Part shown: one piece after another, positions 8,250 to 17,040 of the stretch
How the letters are laid out: every line of letters begins with the position of its first letter
Numbering within the stretch: position 1 is the stretch's first letter
Origin: Collinsella sp.
GTDB taxonomy: Bacteria > Actinomycetota > Coriobacteriia > Coriobacteriales > Coriobacteriaceae
Assembly: GCA_019414245.1 (NCBI GenBank)
Contig: DXMK01000008.1
Coordinates: 1-64,000, forward strand
Length of the DNA stretch: 64,000 nt
Reading direction: 5' to 3'
Position numbers and translations under genes: made by a program
Notes under the pieces: generated by a model
Seen by the model: only the letters and a program-made list of their open reading frames with translations
What the model was told of the DNA's origin: nothing
Databases searched by the model: none

Positions 8250-9023
8250 ATGCTGCTCGCTATCGATATGGGAAATACGCAGACGGCCATGGGCCTGTTT
8301 GACGGAGACGAGCTGGTGCAGTCGTGGCGTATGCCCACCGACCGCTCCTATACCGCCGACGAGATCCACGTGCGCCTGATGGGTTTCTTTAAGATGTACG
8401 GCCTCTCGCTCGATACGGTTGACGCGATCGCCTTTGCGGGCGTGGTGCCGCAACTCTCGCGCGAATGGCACGCCGTGGCCAACCGCATCGCGGCAGACGC
8501 CATCGTCATCGGGCCGCAGACGGCCGCCGTGACCAAGCTGCGCGCGGCGCGCCCCCAGGCCGTGGGCGCCGACCGCGTAGCCAACGCCGTTGCGGCCGAG
8601 ACTTTCTACGGCGCGCCGGCAATCGTGGTGGACTTTGGCACCGCGACCAATATCGACGTCATCGATGAGGACGGTTATTACATTGGCGGGGCGATTGCGC
8701 CGGGCATCCGCATCTCCATGGACGCGCTTGCCGCCCGTGCCGCCAAGCTCGCCAGCGTGCCGCTCGAGGCGCCCGAGCACGCCATCGGTCGCGACACCGA
8801 AGAGTGCATCAAGGTCGGCGCCGTGATGGGCGCCGCCGCCATGGCCGAGGGCCTGGTCACGCGCATGAAGCGCGAGCTGGGCCGCGAGGACGCCACCGTT
8901 ATCGCCACGGGCGGTCTCGCCGGCATTGTCGCCGATTCGACCGATGCCTTCGACGTGGTCGACGGGCAACTCACCATCAAGGGCATCTGCGAAATCTACC
9001 GCCGCATGCAGGAGCTGGGATAG
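8250..9023 (+). CDS. coaX: Type III pantothenate kinase
   Basis: A 257-residue enzyme that phosphorylates pantothenate, the first step of coenzyme A synthesis. The type III form needs a monovalent cation and has a high Km for ATP. Visible motifs are AIDMGNTQTAMGLF (phosphate loop, residues 4-17), RPQAVGADRVANA, DFGTATNIDV and GGAIAPGI; length is usual. GGAG lies 5 bases before ATG 8250; an upstream in-frame extension through the tRNA gene is not credible. It is followed by two stem-loops. Type I/II kinases are unrelated, so this assignment is secure. Confidence 0.95.
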   Translation: MLLAIDMGNTQTAMGLFDGDELVQSWRMPTDRSYTADEIHVRLMGFFKMYGLSLDTVDAIAFAGVVPQLSREWHAVANRIAADAIVIGPQTAAVTKLRAARPQAVGADRVANAVAAETFYGAPAIVVDFGTATNIDVIDEDGYYIGGAIAPGIRISMDALAARAAKLASVPLEAPEHAIGRDTEECIKVGAVMGAAAMAEGLVTRMKRELGREDATVIATGGLAGIVADSTDAFDVVDGQLTIKGICEIYRRMQELG

Positions 9024-9057
9024 AGTAAACGCCAGGTCGCAGCAACCAGCCGCCAAT

Positions 9058-9166
9058 CCTATTCCTCAAAATCGAAAATTTTTCAGTTTTGAGGAATAGG
9101 GTGCTGACAGCCCATTCCCCAGACAACAAGACCCTCCCCGGCACAGCCGAGGAGGGTCTTGTTGTC
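9058..9166 (+). terminator. Two consecutive stem-loops after coaX
   Basis: The first is a 14-bp stem at 9058-9071 with 9087-9100. The second is a 16-bp perfect stem at 9122-9137 with 9151-9166. They separate the convergent coaX and BirA-like genes. Neither has a long T-run after the stem, so they may act as weak or bidirectional terminators. Confidence 0.6.
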
Positions 9167-9196
9167 ATCGCTATCTTTGAGCGCGGGCGCCTCGCG

Positions 9197-9898
9197 TTAC
9201 AGTCCGCGAATCCGTACGGCCTCGGGCGGAAACTCCTGCTCGCCGGCATCGGTCTTGATGGTCGCGCGGCCCCAGATGTCCAGGCCCGCAAACACACCGA
9301 CCGCAAGCGGCAAGCCGTTGGGCGACACCGCCGCGACCTGACGACCCAACAGTGGCACCATGTCAAAGTACTCGCCCAGCACCGGAGCCAGCGGGCCGGC
9401 AGCGCCCTGTGGTGTGTTGGCGGCAACCGCCCAGGTGTCCACGCGGACCAGCACGGCGGCGGCCAATGCCTCGATCAGCGCCTCATCTGCCATATCCACA
9501 CCAAGCTCACCCAGCGCCGCACGCTCAATATCAACCGTCACCGCGGCAAACATGCCCGCAGCACCGGCACCGCCGTTCACGGCAACACGCGCGAGTGACG
9601 TCTCAAACGCAGGCGCACCGCACACGATGTCACTCGGCCACTGGATACCCACCTTACCGGCAAGGCCCAGGCCCGGCGTCGACGTCGTGCCCACGAGCGC
9701 GTCCATCATGCCCATCGCGGCCACAAACGGAAGACCGTGGAAGGCGTGCATGTTCACGTCGGGGCGAACGACCAGCGAAAACGTCAGCGAAGCATCGCCC
9801 GCGCTCCACGCGCGCCAGCCCGCGGACACGCCCTCGCGGCCCGCGTCACGCGCCGCGTCGAGCTCGGTGCCGGCGGCAACAGCATTCATCTCGATCAT
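9197..9898 (-). CDS. BirA-like biotin/lipoate protein ligase domain protein, degenerate
   Basis: A 233-residue protein resembling the catalytic domain of biotin-[acetyl-CoA-carboxylase] ligase. LTFSLVVRPD corresponds to the usual S-L-V-L-RP strand, and GIQWPSDIVCG to the KWPNDL motif. The C-terminal part (LDIWGRATIKTDAGEQEF) fits the small SH3-like domain. The biotinyl-AMP loop GRGRxGRxW is not recognisable; the place holds DAGREGVSAGWRAW. WPND reads WPSD, and the Lys of KWPND is Gln. Either it has altered activity or it is a non-ligase paralogue. No N-terminal helix-turn-helix is present. Its start follows the folP-folK stop (TAG) directly, implying translational coupling. Confidence 0.55.
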   Translation of the reverse strand: MIEMNAVAAGTELDAARDAGREGVSAGWRAWSAGDASLTFSLVVRPDVNMHAFHGLPFVAAMGMMDALVGTTSTPGLGLAGKVGIQWPSDIVCGAPAFETSLARVAVNGGAGAAGMFAAVTVDIERAALGELGVDMADEALIEALAAAVLVRVDTWAVAANTPQGAAGPLAPVLGEYFDMVPLLGRQVAAVSPNGLPLAVGVFAGLDIWGRATIKTDAGEQEFPPEAVRIRGL

Positions 9899-11641
9899 CT
9901 ACATGCGCCCCAATTCGCCCACGATATGGCCCACGCGGTCCTCGGGCCCCTTGACCTCGACGCCGTTGTAGCGGAAGAACCGCGCCGGATCGTGCATCAG
10001 ATCCTCGAGCGGCACCAGCACAAAGTCGCGCTCGCCGATCAGCGGATGCGGCAGGCGCAGCTTTTTGCCCCCGTGGGTCTCGCCGTCCATCCACAGCAGA
10101 TCCAGGTCGATGGTGCGCGGGCCGTTGGCCTTGGCCTTTTTGGAGCGGTCGCGGCCCAGCTCGGCCTCGATCTTCATGAGCTCGTCGAGCAGCACCAACG
10201 GCGCCAGCTCGGTCTTGATCTCGATGACGGCGTTGGCAAACGCGTCCTGACGCGTCTCGTAGGCCGGCTCGCTCTCGTAGATCTTGGAGGAGTTGGACAC
10301 GCAGGTGAGTGGAATCTCGGCGATCATGTCGCGTGCGGCGCGGATGTTGTCACAGCGATGCCCCAGGTTGGAGCCCACGGCCACAAACGCGCGGCGCGGC
10401 TGCGGCTTGGCAACCGCCCAGTAGCCGTTCAGGAACTGCGCAAAACCCGCGGCGTCGTGCACGCGCACGATGTTGGCACCGGCCTGGATGGCGCCCAGGC
10501 ACACGCCAAACGTAGCGGCATCGCGCTCGGCGGCCTCGGTCACGCCCGAGACGGCGCCCACAAAGCGCTTGCGCGATACGGCGCACATGAGCGGATAGCC
10601 CAGTGACGCCATCTTGGCAGTCTCGCGCTGGATGACGATGTCCTCGTTAGCCGACTTACCAAAGCCCGGGCCAGGATCGATGCAGATGCGGTCGCGCGAC
10701 ACGCCGGCGTGGATGAGCGTGCGGGCCTGGTCGGACAGAAAGCCCATAACGCGGCGCATGATGGGCGCCGAATCGGGCAGGGTGAAGCGGCGGAGCTGAG
10801 AGGTGGGCACGTAGGCCTCCTCGCGGCGGGCGCTGCGGCGCATCATGGCCGCCAGGTGATCATTGGGCTCCGATGCGGCCTCGGTGGCTGCGGGCGCGGC
10901 CTCGGGCGCGGGCGCGACGGTCTCGGCGGCAGCAGCCTGCTCGGCGGCAGGCGTCTCCTGCTCGCTTGCAGGCTCGGTCGCGGGCTCAGGTTCGCCAAAC
11001 GGCAACGAGGGCTGCACCACGCCACCCGGAAGCTTGGCCTCCGGCTTAGGCTCACCCAGCAACTTGCCGCGACGGCGACGAGCCGGCTTCTCGGCCTCAC
11101 GCGCGGCCTCGGCAGCCGCCTCGCGCGCCTTCTCGGCAACAAACGCCGCTGCCGAGGTATCGAGCTGCACCGTTGCGTGCGTGCGGGTGGGCACGGCGAC
11201 CTCGCCGGCATGCATCACAATGACTCCGCAGGTGCTCGTCTTAACAAACTCGACCATCTTGGGGTCGGTGAAGCCGGTCACGTCGTTGACGATCGAGGCG
11301 CCGCAGCGCACGGCCGCCTTAGCAACCGCCACGTGGCGCGTGTCGATCGAGACGATGGCGCCCTCTTTGGCCAGCGCGCGCACCACGGGCAGCACGCGGC
11401 GAGCCTCCTCATCGGGATTGACCGGGGTAAATCCGGGGCGCGTGGACTCGCCGCCCACGTCGATGATGTCGGCGCCGGCGTCGAGCATCGCCAGGCCGTA
11501 CTCGATGGCGGCATCCGGGTCGAAGTGCTCCCCGCCGTCGCTAAACGAATCGGGCGTCACGTTGAGGACGCCCATGATGCGCGGACGGTCAAAGCTGAGC
11601 TCGTACTTTCCGCACCGCCATGTCTTGCTGTCGTTCGCCAT
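9899..11641 (-). CDS. folP: Dihydropteroate synthase - HPPK fusion (FolP-FolK) with large insert
   Basis: A bifunctional folate enzyme of about 580 residues. Residues 15-415 are dihydropteroate synthase: GVLNVTPDSFSDGG (24-37), DVGGESTRPG, SIVNDVTGF, then IDPGPGFGK (321-329), AVSRKRFVGAVSG and IVRVHD. Residues 417-580 are hydroxymethyldihydropterin pyrophosphokinase (FVAVGSNLGHR, YESEPAYE, RTIDLDLLW, PHPLIGERDFVLVPL). The two catalyse consecutive steps, in reverse order along the chain. The DHPS barrel is interrupted at about residues 155-290 by an Ala/Glu/Pro-rich low-complexity insert right after VIVMHAGE, the loop near the pterin site. The start at 11641 was chosen because AGGAGG is 6 bases away, whereas ATG 11647 touches it. 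The BirA-like gene follows at once. Confidence 0.92.
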   Translation of the reverse strand: MANDSKTWRCGKYELSFDRPRIMGVLNVTPDSFSDGGEHFDPDAAIEYGLAMLDAGADIIDVGGESTRPGFTPVNPDEEARRVLPVVRALAKEGAIVSIDTRHVAVAKAAVRCGASIVNDVTGFTDPKMVEFVKTSTCGVIVMHAGEVAVPTRTHATVQLDTSAAAFVAEKAREAAAEAAREAEKPARRRRGKLLGEPKPEAKLPGGVVQPSLPFGEPEPATEPASEQETPAAEQAAAAETVAPAPEAAPAATEAASEPNDHLAAMMRRSARREEAYVPTSQLRRFTLPDSAPIMRRVMGFLSDQARTLIHAGVSRDRICIDPGPGFGKSANEDIVIQRETAKMASLGYPLMCAVSRKRFVGAVSGVTEAAERDAATFGVCLGAIQAGANIVRVHDAAGFAQFLNGYWAVAKPQPRRAFVAVGSNLGHRCDNIRAARDMIAEIPLTCVSNSSKIYESEPAYETRQDAFANAVIEIKTELAPLVLLDELMKIEAELGRDRSKKAKANGPRTIDLDLLWMDGETHGGKKLRLPHPLIGERDFVLVPLEDLMHDPARFFRYNGVEVKGPEDRVGHIVGELGRM

Positions 11642-11735
11642 GAACATCCTCCTAAAATGCCCACGCCGCCGCGCTCGGGCGCTGGCGGCGTGGTCGCTTT
11701 GCAATCAGTCTTTCTATTGTATCCGCGCACGCGGG

Positions 11736-12488
11736 CTAGAACGCAAACGCGGCCGCGATGTCGCAAGAAATCAGCAGGTCGGCATTTGCATCCTGATCGG
11801 TGGGGGCAAGATTGCAAATGGCCAGCGTATCGCCGGTAAAGTAGCGTGTAAGGCCCGCCGCCGGATACACCACGAGCGAGGTCCCGCCTACAATGAGGGC
11901 ATCGGCCGCGGCGATGGCGGCAACGGCACCGGTCAACACATGCTCGTCGAGCGGTTCTTCGTAGAGCACCACATCGGGCTTGATGCGACCACCGCACGCG
12001 GGGCACACGGGCACGCCCGCGGCGTCCTCGTGCTCGCGCGAGCAAATCCACTCGGCGCTATAGACCGCGCCGCACGACTGGCAAATGTTGCGGTGGACCG
12101 AACCGTGTAGCTCAAATACGTGCTTCGAGCCGGCCATCTGATGCAAGCCGTCGATGTTTTGCGTTACCACAGCGCTGAGCTTGCCGGCGCGCTCCAGCTC
12201 GGCCAGCTTGGTGTGGCAGCGGTTGGGTTTAGCGTTAAGCGCGATCATCTTGGTGCGGTAAAAGTCGAAGAACTCCGCCGGATGCGCCTCGTAAAAGCTA
12301 TGCGACAGCATGGTCTCGGGCGGATAGGCAAACTGCTGGTGATACAGGCCGTCCACGCTGCGGAAATCGGGAATGCCACTTGCCGTAGAAACACCAGCGC
12401 CGCCAAAGAAGACCACGCGCTTGTGGGTGTCAAACAGATCCGCCAGCGCGGCGGAGGCCTGCCTGGGGTCCGATATTGCCTGCGTCAT
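11736..12488 (-). CDS. Sir2-family NAD-dependent protein deacylase
   Basis: A 250-residue sirtuin that removes acyl groups from lysines using NAD. Visible are GAGVSTASGIPDFR (about 30-43), TQNIDGLHQMAG, the catalytic His in ELHGSVH, and a zinc ribbon CQSCG...CPACGG. GGTSLVVYPAAG completes the NAD fold. Length is typical. GGAGG precedes ATG 12488. Its promoter region is shared with the divergent exonuclease III gene. It is about 95 bases upstream of folP-folK on the same strand and could be co-transcribed. Confidence 0.95.
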   Translation of the reverse strand: MTQAISDPRQASAALADLFDTHKRVVFFGGAGVSTASGIPDFRSVDGLYHQQFAYPPETMLSHSFYEAHPAEFFDFYRTKMIALNAKPNRCHTKLAELERAGKLSAVVTQNIDGLHQMAGSKHVFELHGSVHRNICQSCGAVYSAEWICSREHEDAAGVPVCPACGGRIKPDVVLYEEPLDEHVLTGAVAAIAAADALIVGGTSLVVYPAAGLTRYFTGDTLAICNLAPTDQDANADLLISCDIAAAFAF

Positions 12489-12623
12489 ATGAGTCCTCCG
12501 TCCTTGTTAGTCGGGCAGCGTTGAGCGACGTCCCAGCATGCGGCCTTTAAGTCAGCATGCGCGGATCCCACCCCGCCCCTGTTGCGCTAATCTTAAGCCT
12601 GCCAACCCCGCCGAAAGGACACC

Positions 12624-13442
12624 ATGCCTCAGACTTACACTTTCGCCTCGTGGAACGTCAACGGCCTGCGCGCCGTGCTCAAAAAGGACCCGAGCTTTAT
12701 CCAGATCGCGCAAGAACTCGACGTCGATATCCTGGCGCTGCAAGAGACCAAGTTGCAAGAAGGCCAGGTCGATATTGACCTGCCCGGCTATCACCAAACC
12801 TGGAGCTACGCCGAGCGTAAAGGCTATTCGGGCACCGCGGTCTTTAGCCGCCAGGAGCCGCTGCGCGTACTGCGCGCCGATGCGCTGCTGCCCTACGCCG
12901 GCGAAGGCGAGGCGGCCGTGCTCGTCGCCCAAGCCGCAACCGAGGGCCGCGTCTGCGCGCTCGAGTTCGACAAATTCTGGTTTGTGGATGTCTACACGCC
13001 CAACGCACAAAATGAGCTCGCGCGCATCGACGTGCGTATGGCCTGGGACGATGCCTACCGCGGCTTTTTGAACGCGCTCGAGCGCGAGACCGGCAAACCC
13101 GTCGTAACCTGCGGCGACTTTAACGTGGCGCATGAGGAGATCGACCTTAAGAACCCCAAGTCCAACCGCGGCAACGCAGGCTTTTCGGACGAGGAACGCG
13201 GCAAGTTTACCGAGCTGCTCAACGCCGGCTTTACCGATACCTGGCGCGCGGCAAACCCCGACGTCGAGGGCGTCTACAGCTGGTGGAGCTATCGCTTTAA
13301 TGCCCGCAAGAACAACGCCGGCTGGCGCATCGATTACTTTCTGGTAAGCGATTCGATCGCCGCCAACGTTCGCGACACCGGCATCCGCGGCGACATCTTT
13401 GGCAGCGACCACTGCCCCGTCACCCTCACGCTAGAGCTCTAG
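12624..13442 (+). CDS. xth: Exodeoxyribonuclease III
   Basis: A 272-residue AP endonuclease/3' exonuclease of the ExoIII family, acting in base-excision repair. Motifs: SWNVNGLRAV (Asn near the start), LALQETKLQEGQ (metal Glu), VDVYTPNAQN, TCGDFNVAHEEIDL (catalytic Asp and Asn), WRIDYFLVS and GSDHCPVTL (catalytic His near the C-terminus). AAAGGA lies 5 bases upstream of ATG 12624. It stands alone, divergent from the sirtuin, and converges on the ECF transporter operon. Confidence 0.95.
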   Translation: MPQTYTFASWNVNGLRAVLKKDPSFIQIAQELDVDILALQETKLQEGQVDIDLPGYHQTWSYAERKGYSGTAVFSRQEPLRVLRADALLPYAGEGEAAVLVAQAATEGRVCALEFDKFWFVDVYTPNAQNELARIDVRMAWDDAYRGFLNALERETGKPVVTCGDFNVAHEEIDLKNPKSNRGNAGFSDEERGKFTELLNAGFTDTWRAANPDVEGVYSWWSYRFNARKNNAGWRIDYFLVSDSIAANVRDTGIRGDIFGSDHCPVTLTLEL

Positions 13443-13507
13443 CCCCAAGTAATTCCTCTAGGGGACAGAGGAAAACAGATCATGTGACCCCTCTCCCCCT
13501 ATAAGGC

Positions 13508-13566
13508 GCGGTGGAATAGTTCCTGTTTGGGCAGCAAATAGCCAAAAACGAGAACCATTCCACCGC
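13508..13566. repeat. Intergenic inverted repeat between xth and ECF S gene
   Basis: A 21-22 bp imperfect stem (13508-13528 with 13545-13566, starting GCGGTGGAATAGTTC) surrounds a 16-base loop. It lies between convergent genes. A GGGGACAG motif sits just before it at 13461-13468. It may act as a terminator, but a T-run is missing. Confidence 0.7.
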
Positions 13567-13592
13567 AAGTTCGTGAGGGAACGCGAAATGCC

Positions 13593-14306
13593 TTACAGCC
13601 CGTATTTCACGACGACACGGTTAATGCGACGGCACCAAGGCTTGTACAAGGCAGCCAAGAACACGCAGGTCGCGAGGCCGTGTGTGATATCGAACGGCAC
13701 TGCCGTGGCAAGACGTGCCATGGCACCCGCCCACGTGAGCGGTTGAACAAAACCGATAATGTCGTAGGCGTTGATCACAACGCCGTACAGCAAACCCGAA
13801 GCAAAGCCGTAGGTCAGCAGCGCCGGCATACGCACGGTGCCATCGGCGCGATCAAAAGCGCCGGCATGCGCCAGCGCACCGCCAACGTATCCCACGAGCC
13901 CCCAGGCATACATCTGCCACGGCGTCCACATGCCCTGCCCAAAAAAGAAATTGCTGGTCAGCGCCGCCAACGCACCGACCATAAAACCATTGCGGCGACC
14001 AAGCGTCGCCCCCGCGATAATGGCGATGGCACTCACGGGTTTAAAGTCGGGAATGGGTCCAAACAGGATGCGCCCCGCCGCCGCCAGCGCCGCCAGCACC
14101 AGCGTGGGCATAATCTGACGCAGGCCTGGACGCGATGCCTCATAGCCCGCAAAGAACAGCGCGAGCACCAGCGCCACCACAACCAGCATGGCCAATGCTG
14201 CCTGCTCAACACCCGACAGCAACGCGGCAGCCATCACCGCCGGCACCGCCAACAACAGCGGGACCTCCAGTTTTGCAAGCAAGCGCGCGACGCGATAATC
14301 CGTCAT
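13593..14306 (-). CDS. ECF transporter S component (substrate-binding membrane protein)
   Basis: A 237-residue integral membrane protein with about six hydrophobic segments (for example PLLLAVPAVMAAALLSG and AALAMLVVVALVLALFF). A conserved-looking stretch PIPDFKPVSAIAIIAG is followed by GRRNGFMVGALAALTSNFFFG, and both are typical of vitamin S components. It is the last gene of a T-A1A2-S operon, starting 5 bases after the ATPase stop. The solute is presumably a vitamin or micronutrient; the sequence does not say which. ATG 14306 was preferred over upstream codons that lie inside the ATPase gene. Confidence 0.8.
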   Translation of the reverse strand: MTDYRVARLLAKLEVPLLLAVPAVMAAALLSGVEQAALAMLVVVALVLALFFAGYEASRPGLRQIMPTLVLAALAAAGRILFGPIPDFKPVSAIAIIAGATLGRRNGFMVGALAALTSNFFFGQGMWTPWQMYAWGLVGYVGGALAHAGAFDRADGTVRMPALLTYGFASGLLYGVVINAYDIIGFVQPLTWAGAMARLATAVPFDITHGLATCVFLAALYKPWCRRINRVVVKYGL

Positions 14307-14310
14307 CCCA

Positions 14311-15954
14311 TCACGCCCTATAAAACACGTTATCGGCAAAGAAGTCGGCCGGCGGCTCCATGCAGGCAATCTCGCCGTCAAACATCATGACGACGTCGTC
14401 GGCTACCTGCTCGGCAAAGTCCAAATCGTGCGTAGCCATGATGACGGTGCCGCCAGCCTTCGCATGGTCACGCAGGGCGCGGGCGATGATGCGGCGGCTG
14501 AACAGGTCTAGACCCTTGGTGGGCTCATCGAGCAATAGCAGTTCGGGGCCGATTAGCAGCAGTTTTGCCAATGCAAGCAGTTGACGCTGCCCGCCCGAAA
14601 GATCGTACGGATGGCGTCCATCCAGACCCGACAACCCCAAGCTCGCCGCACGCTCCCGCGCCAAGTTCTCGTCATATCCGCAGGTCGAGGCCCATTCCAT
14701 CAGCTCATCGCGAACCGTCTCGGCAACCAGCAATGCTTTGGGATTCTGAGGCAGCAGCGCCGCCGAGGCCGCTCCGCGCACCATGCGGCCGCGCTGCAGC
14801 TTGGCGGTCTTCGCCAGCACCGAGAGCATCGTCGACTTGCCGCAGCCGTTACCGCCAACAACCGCATGCACCGCACCGGCCGAAAACGACGCATCGAGCC
14901 CACGCAACACCCAGCCGGACGCTCGATCGTAGCGAAACCAGCCTTCCGACAGGGTGGTAGCCGACCCGCCGTGCATTTTTTGGAGTATTCTGCTTCCATC
15001 CGTGCGCGAGAAGGCTTCCGAGCCGTTCTCGAGCGACGTTTGCGCCACAAATTCGGACGATTTGTCCAATTCCGAACTTTTTTTCGCGCTCGATACGTCC
15101 CCGGGCGGCTCCAGAGAACCCAAATTGTCCTCACGCCTGCTGAATACTCCGTTTTTTGCACATCGGATGGCACCCCACCCCAACATGTCATCGGAAAACA
15201 GCGATTCTCGGCGTCCCAAAGAAGACATATCCGCCACCTCGCGCACGCGACCGCCCTCAATCCGGTACGTACACGTCGCATACTCGAGCATCGGCCGCGG
15301 CTGATGCGTCGCCACAACAACCGTGCAGCCCAGCTCGCGATTCACACGAAACAGCGCGTGCAGGAAATTCTTCTCCGCAACCGGATCAAGCTGAGACGTG
15401 GGCTCGTCGAGCAGCAGCACGCGCGGGCGCAGCGCCAGAACGGCCGCCAACGACAGCAACTGTTTGCGACCACCCGAAAGCGTGTCAGTATCGCGGTGAA
15501 GCCAATCTTCCAGCCCAAAGAAATAGCTGGTCTCAGCTACGCGACGGCGCATCTCATCACGTGCTAGCCCCAAGTTTTCCAGGCCAAACGCCATCTCGTG
15601 CCACACGGTTTCGCACACGATCTGGTTCTCGGGATCCTGGAACACATAGCCCACGCGCTCCGCCGATGCCCGCACATCCATGTCGGCGACGGGCTCGCCC
15701 AGCACGCGCAGCTCGCCGGAGCGCGTACCCGCCGGCGCGATCTCGGGCTTGAGCAGCGACAGCAGCGTCGACTTGCCCGAACCGGTACCGCCAACAAGCA
15801 GTGCAAACGCACCTTGGGAAACACGCCAATCAAGCCCCTCGAGCACCGGTGCCTCGGCCCCGGGATAGGCAAAACTAAGGCCTCGCACCTCAATCGCCGG
15901 CGCGGCCGAGCCATATGCCACACCCGCCGCCGAGCTCCTATCCAACCGAGCCAT
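14311..15954 (-). CDS. ECF transporter ATPase, fused EcfA1-EcfA2
   Basis: A 547-residue protein with two ABC ATPase domains in one chain. Domain 1 (about 20-245): Walker A GGTGSGKST, Q-loop VFQDPENQIV, signature LSGGRKQ, Walker B LLLDEPTSQLDP. Domain 2 (about 335-540): Walker A GGNGCGKST, LPQNPKALLV, signature LSGGQRQ, Walker B LLLDEPTKGLD. ECF transporters usually use two separate ATPases; the fused form occurs in some actinobacteria. The linker at about residues 265-328 is encoded by a 189-bp segment with inverted ends. The start overlaps the T-component stop (TGATG), implying coupling. It powers uptake with the T protein upstream and S protein downstream. Confidence 0.92.
   Translation of the reverse strand: MARLDRSSAAGVAYGSAAPAIEVRGLSFAYPGAEAPVLEGLDWRVSQGAFALLVGGTGSGKSTLLSLLKPEIAPAGTRSGELRVLGEPVADMDVRASAERVGYVFQDPENQIVCETVWHEMAFGLENLGLARDEMRRRVAETSYFFGLEDWLHRDTDTLSGGRKQLLSLAAVLALRPRVLLLDEPTSQLDPVAEKNFLHALFRVNRELGCTVVVATHQPRPMLEYATCTYRIEGGRVREVADMSSLGRRESLFSDDMLGWGAIRCAKNGVFSRREDNLGSLEPPGDVSSAKKSSELDKSSEFVAQTSLENGSEAFSRTDGSRILQKMHGGSATTLSEGWFRYDRASGWVLRGLDASFSAGAVHAVVGGNGCGKSTMLSVLAKTAKLQRGRMVRGAASAALLPQNPKALLVAETVRDELMEWASTCGYDENLARERAASLGLSGLDGRHPYDLSGGQRQLLALAKLLLIGPELLLLDEPTKGLDLFSRRIIARALRDHAKAGGTVIMATHDLDFAEQVADDVVMMFDGEIACMEPPADFFADNVFYRA
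14972..15160. repeat. In-frame element with inverted ends inside the ECF ATPase gene
   Basis: The segment begins TGCATTTTTTGGAGTATTC and ends with GAATACTCCGTTTTTTGCA, sharing TGCA, six variable bases, then GGAGTATTC, and GC one base further. It is 189 bp, exactly 63 codons, so it keeps the reading frame. It encodes the polar Ser-rich linker between the ATPase domains and contains runs of T and A unlike the GC-rich flanks. Confidence 0.6.
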
Positions 15955-16847
15955 CAGCCAAACCTCTTCTCATCAATCGCGTGCGACGCGCAAGGCAGCA
16001 TCATCCAGGCAGCGTACACGACATAGCCCAGCCACGGCGCCGGCACCGATAGTTGCGGGTAAAACGAATACTGCATCGTCGCAGTCCACGCCACTGCCGT
16101 CGTGGCCATGCCAAACAGCGCAAGTCCAACCAGCGCGGCAACATCGCCGCGCCCCAGCCGATACCGCGCATACGTCGTTCGACGCGTCGCGGCGCCCCAC
16201 CCACGGGAGCGCATGGCGTCCGCGCGCTCCAGCGAATCTTCCATGCCCCAGCCCATCAACACGCTCGACGCCCGCAGGCGCGATCGCACGGGATCGGTGG
16301 GCGCGCGGCCCGGCACATCAATCGCATCCTGCACCGCCAGCACCGTACAACCGCGGCGTAAAAACTGCGGGATAAGCCTCATGCACATCGAGATCATGAG
16401 CGCAATCACCGGTGCGGCATTGCCCAGCAGCGCGAGCACCTTGTCGTATTCGAGCATCGACGCCGCGGCCTCAAACCACAGCACGCTCGCCACAAACAGC
16501 CCGCCCATGCACAGGCCGTATACCATGCTTTCCAGATACACCGCGCGCATGCCAATACGGAACAGCTCCGTCGAGCCCGAGGCGCTAAACAGCGGATTGA
16601 CCAGCGCGATAATCAAAATCACCGGCAGCTGCCAGCGGAGTGCGCCCAGCGTGCGGGCAGCCCCGCGCGTCGCAAATCCATACGCCAGCCCGCCCGCAAG
16701 TGACAGCGCAATCAGCACCGGCTGCATCGAGAACATGGTGAGCCCCAGCGTCAGCACCATGTAGAGGGCCGGCACAGCCGGATGCGACATCGAGAATGCC
16801 GCGACGGGCTCGCCGCCAAACTCCTCTTGTATGTTGTCCACGGGCAC
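15954..16847 (-). CDS. ECF transporter T component (EcfT-type permease)
   Basis: A 297-residue membrane protein that couples the ATPases to the S component. It has about five spans (LYMVLTLGLTMFS, ALSLAGGLAYGFA, LPVILIIALVNPLF and two near the C-terminus). The coupling-helix region holds two A-R-G-like motifs, ALRWQLPV and DAMRSRGWG, the latter matching the ARS/ARG box of EcfT. A GTG start at 16847 was chosen because GAGGGG lies 6 bases upstream and the protein begins with NIQEEFGGEPV before the first hydrophobic segment; an upstream ATG would add about 55 basic residues without a ribosome site. First gene of the T-A-S operon, divergent from glmU. Confidence 0.85.
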   Translation of the reverse strand: MPVDNIQEEFGGEPVAAFSMSHPAVPALYMVLTLGLTMFSMQPVLIALSLAGGLAYGFATRGAARTLGALRWQLPVILIIALVNPLFSASGSTELFRIGMRAVYLESMVYGLCMGGLFVASVLWFEAAASMLEYDKVLALLGNAAPVIALMISMCMRLIPQFLRRGCTVLAVQDAIDVPGRAPTDPVRSRLRASSVLMGWGMEDSLERADAMRSRGWGAATRRTTYARYRLGRGDVAALVGLALFGMATTAVAWTATMQYSFYPQLSVPAPWLGYVVYAAWMMLPCASHAIDEKRFG

Positions 16848-17040
16848 CCCCGTCCCCTCGCTCAAACGACAGCTCCGCAGCACCGCCAACGCCGCACGCA
16901 AGCAGCGCAAACGCCACGCCGGCGGCACCGACATCGGCCGCCATGAGCCAATCGCTACGCGCTCAACATATGCCTGCGGTATCATATTGCGCCGTGTATC
17001 GTTTCCAAACACACGTCTCTATAACGTAACAGGAGATCAC

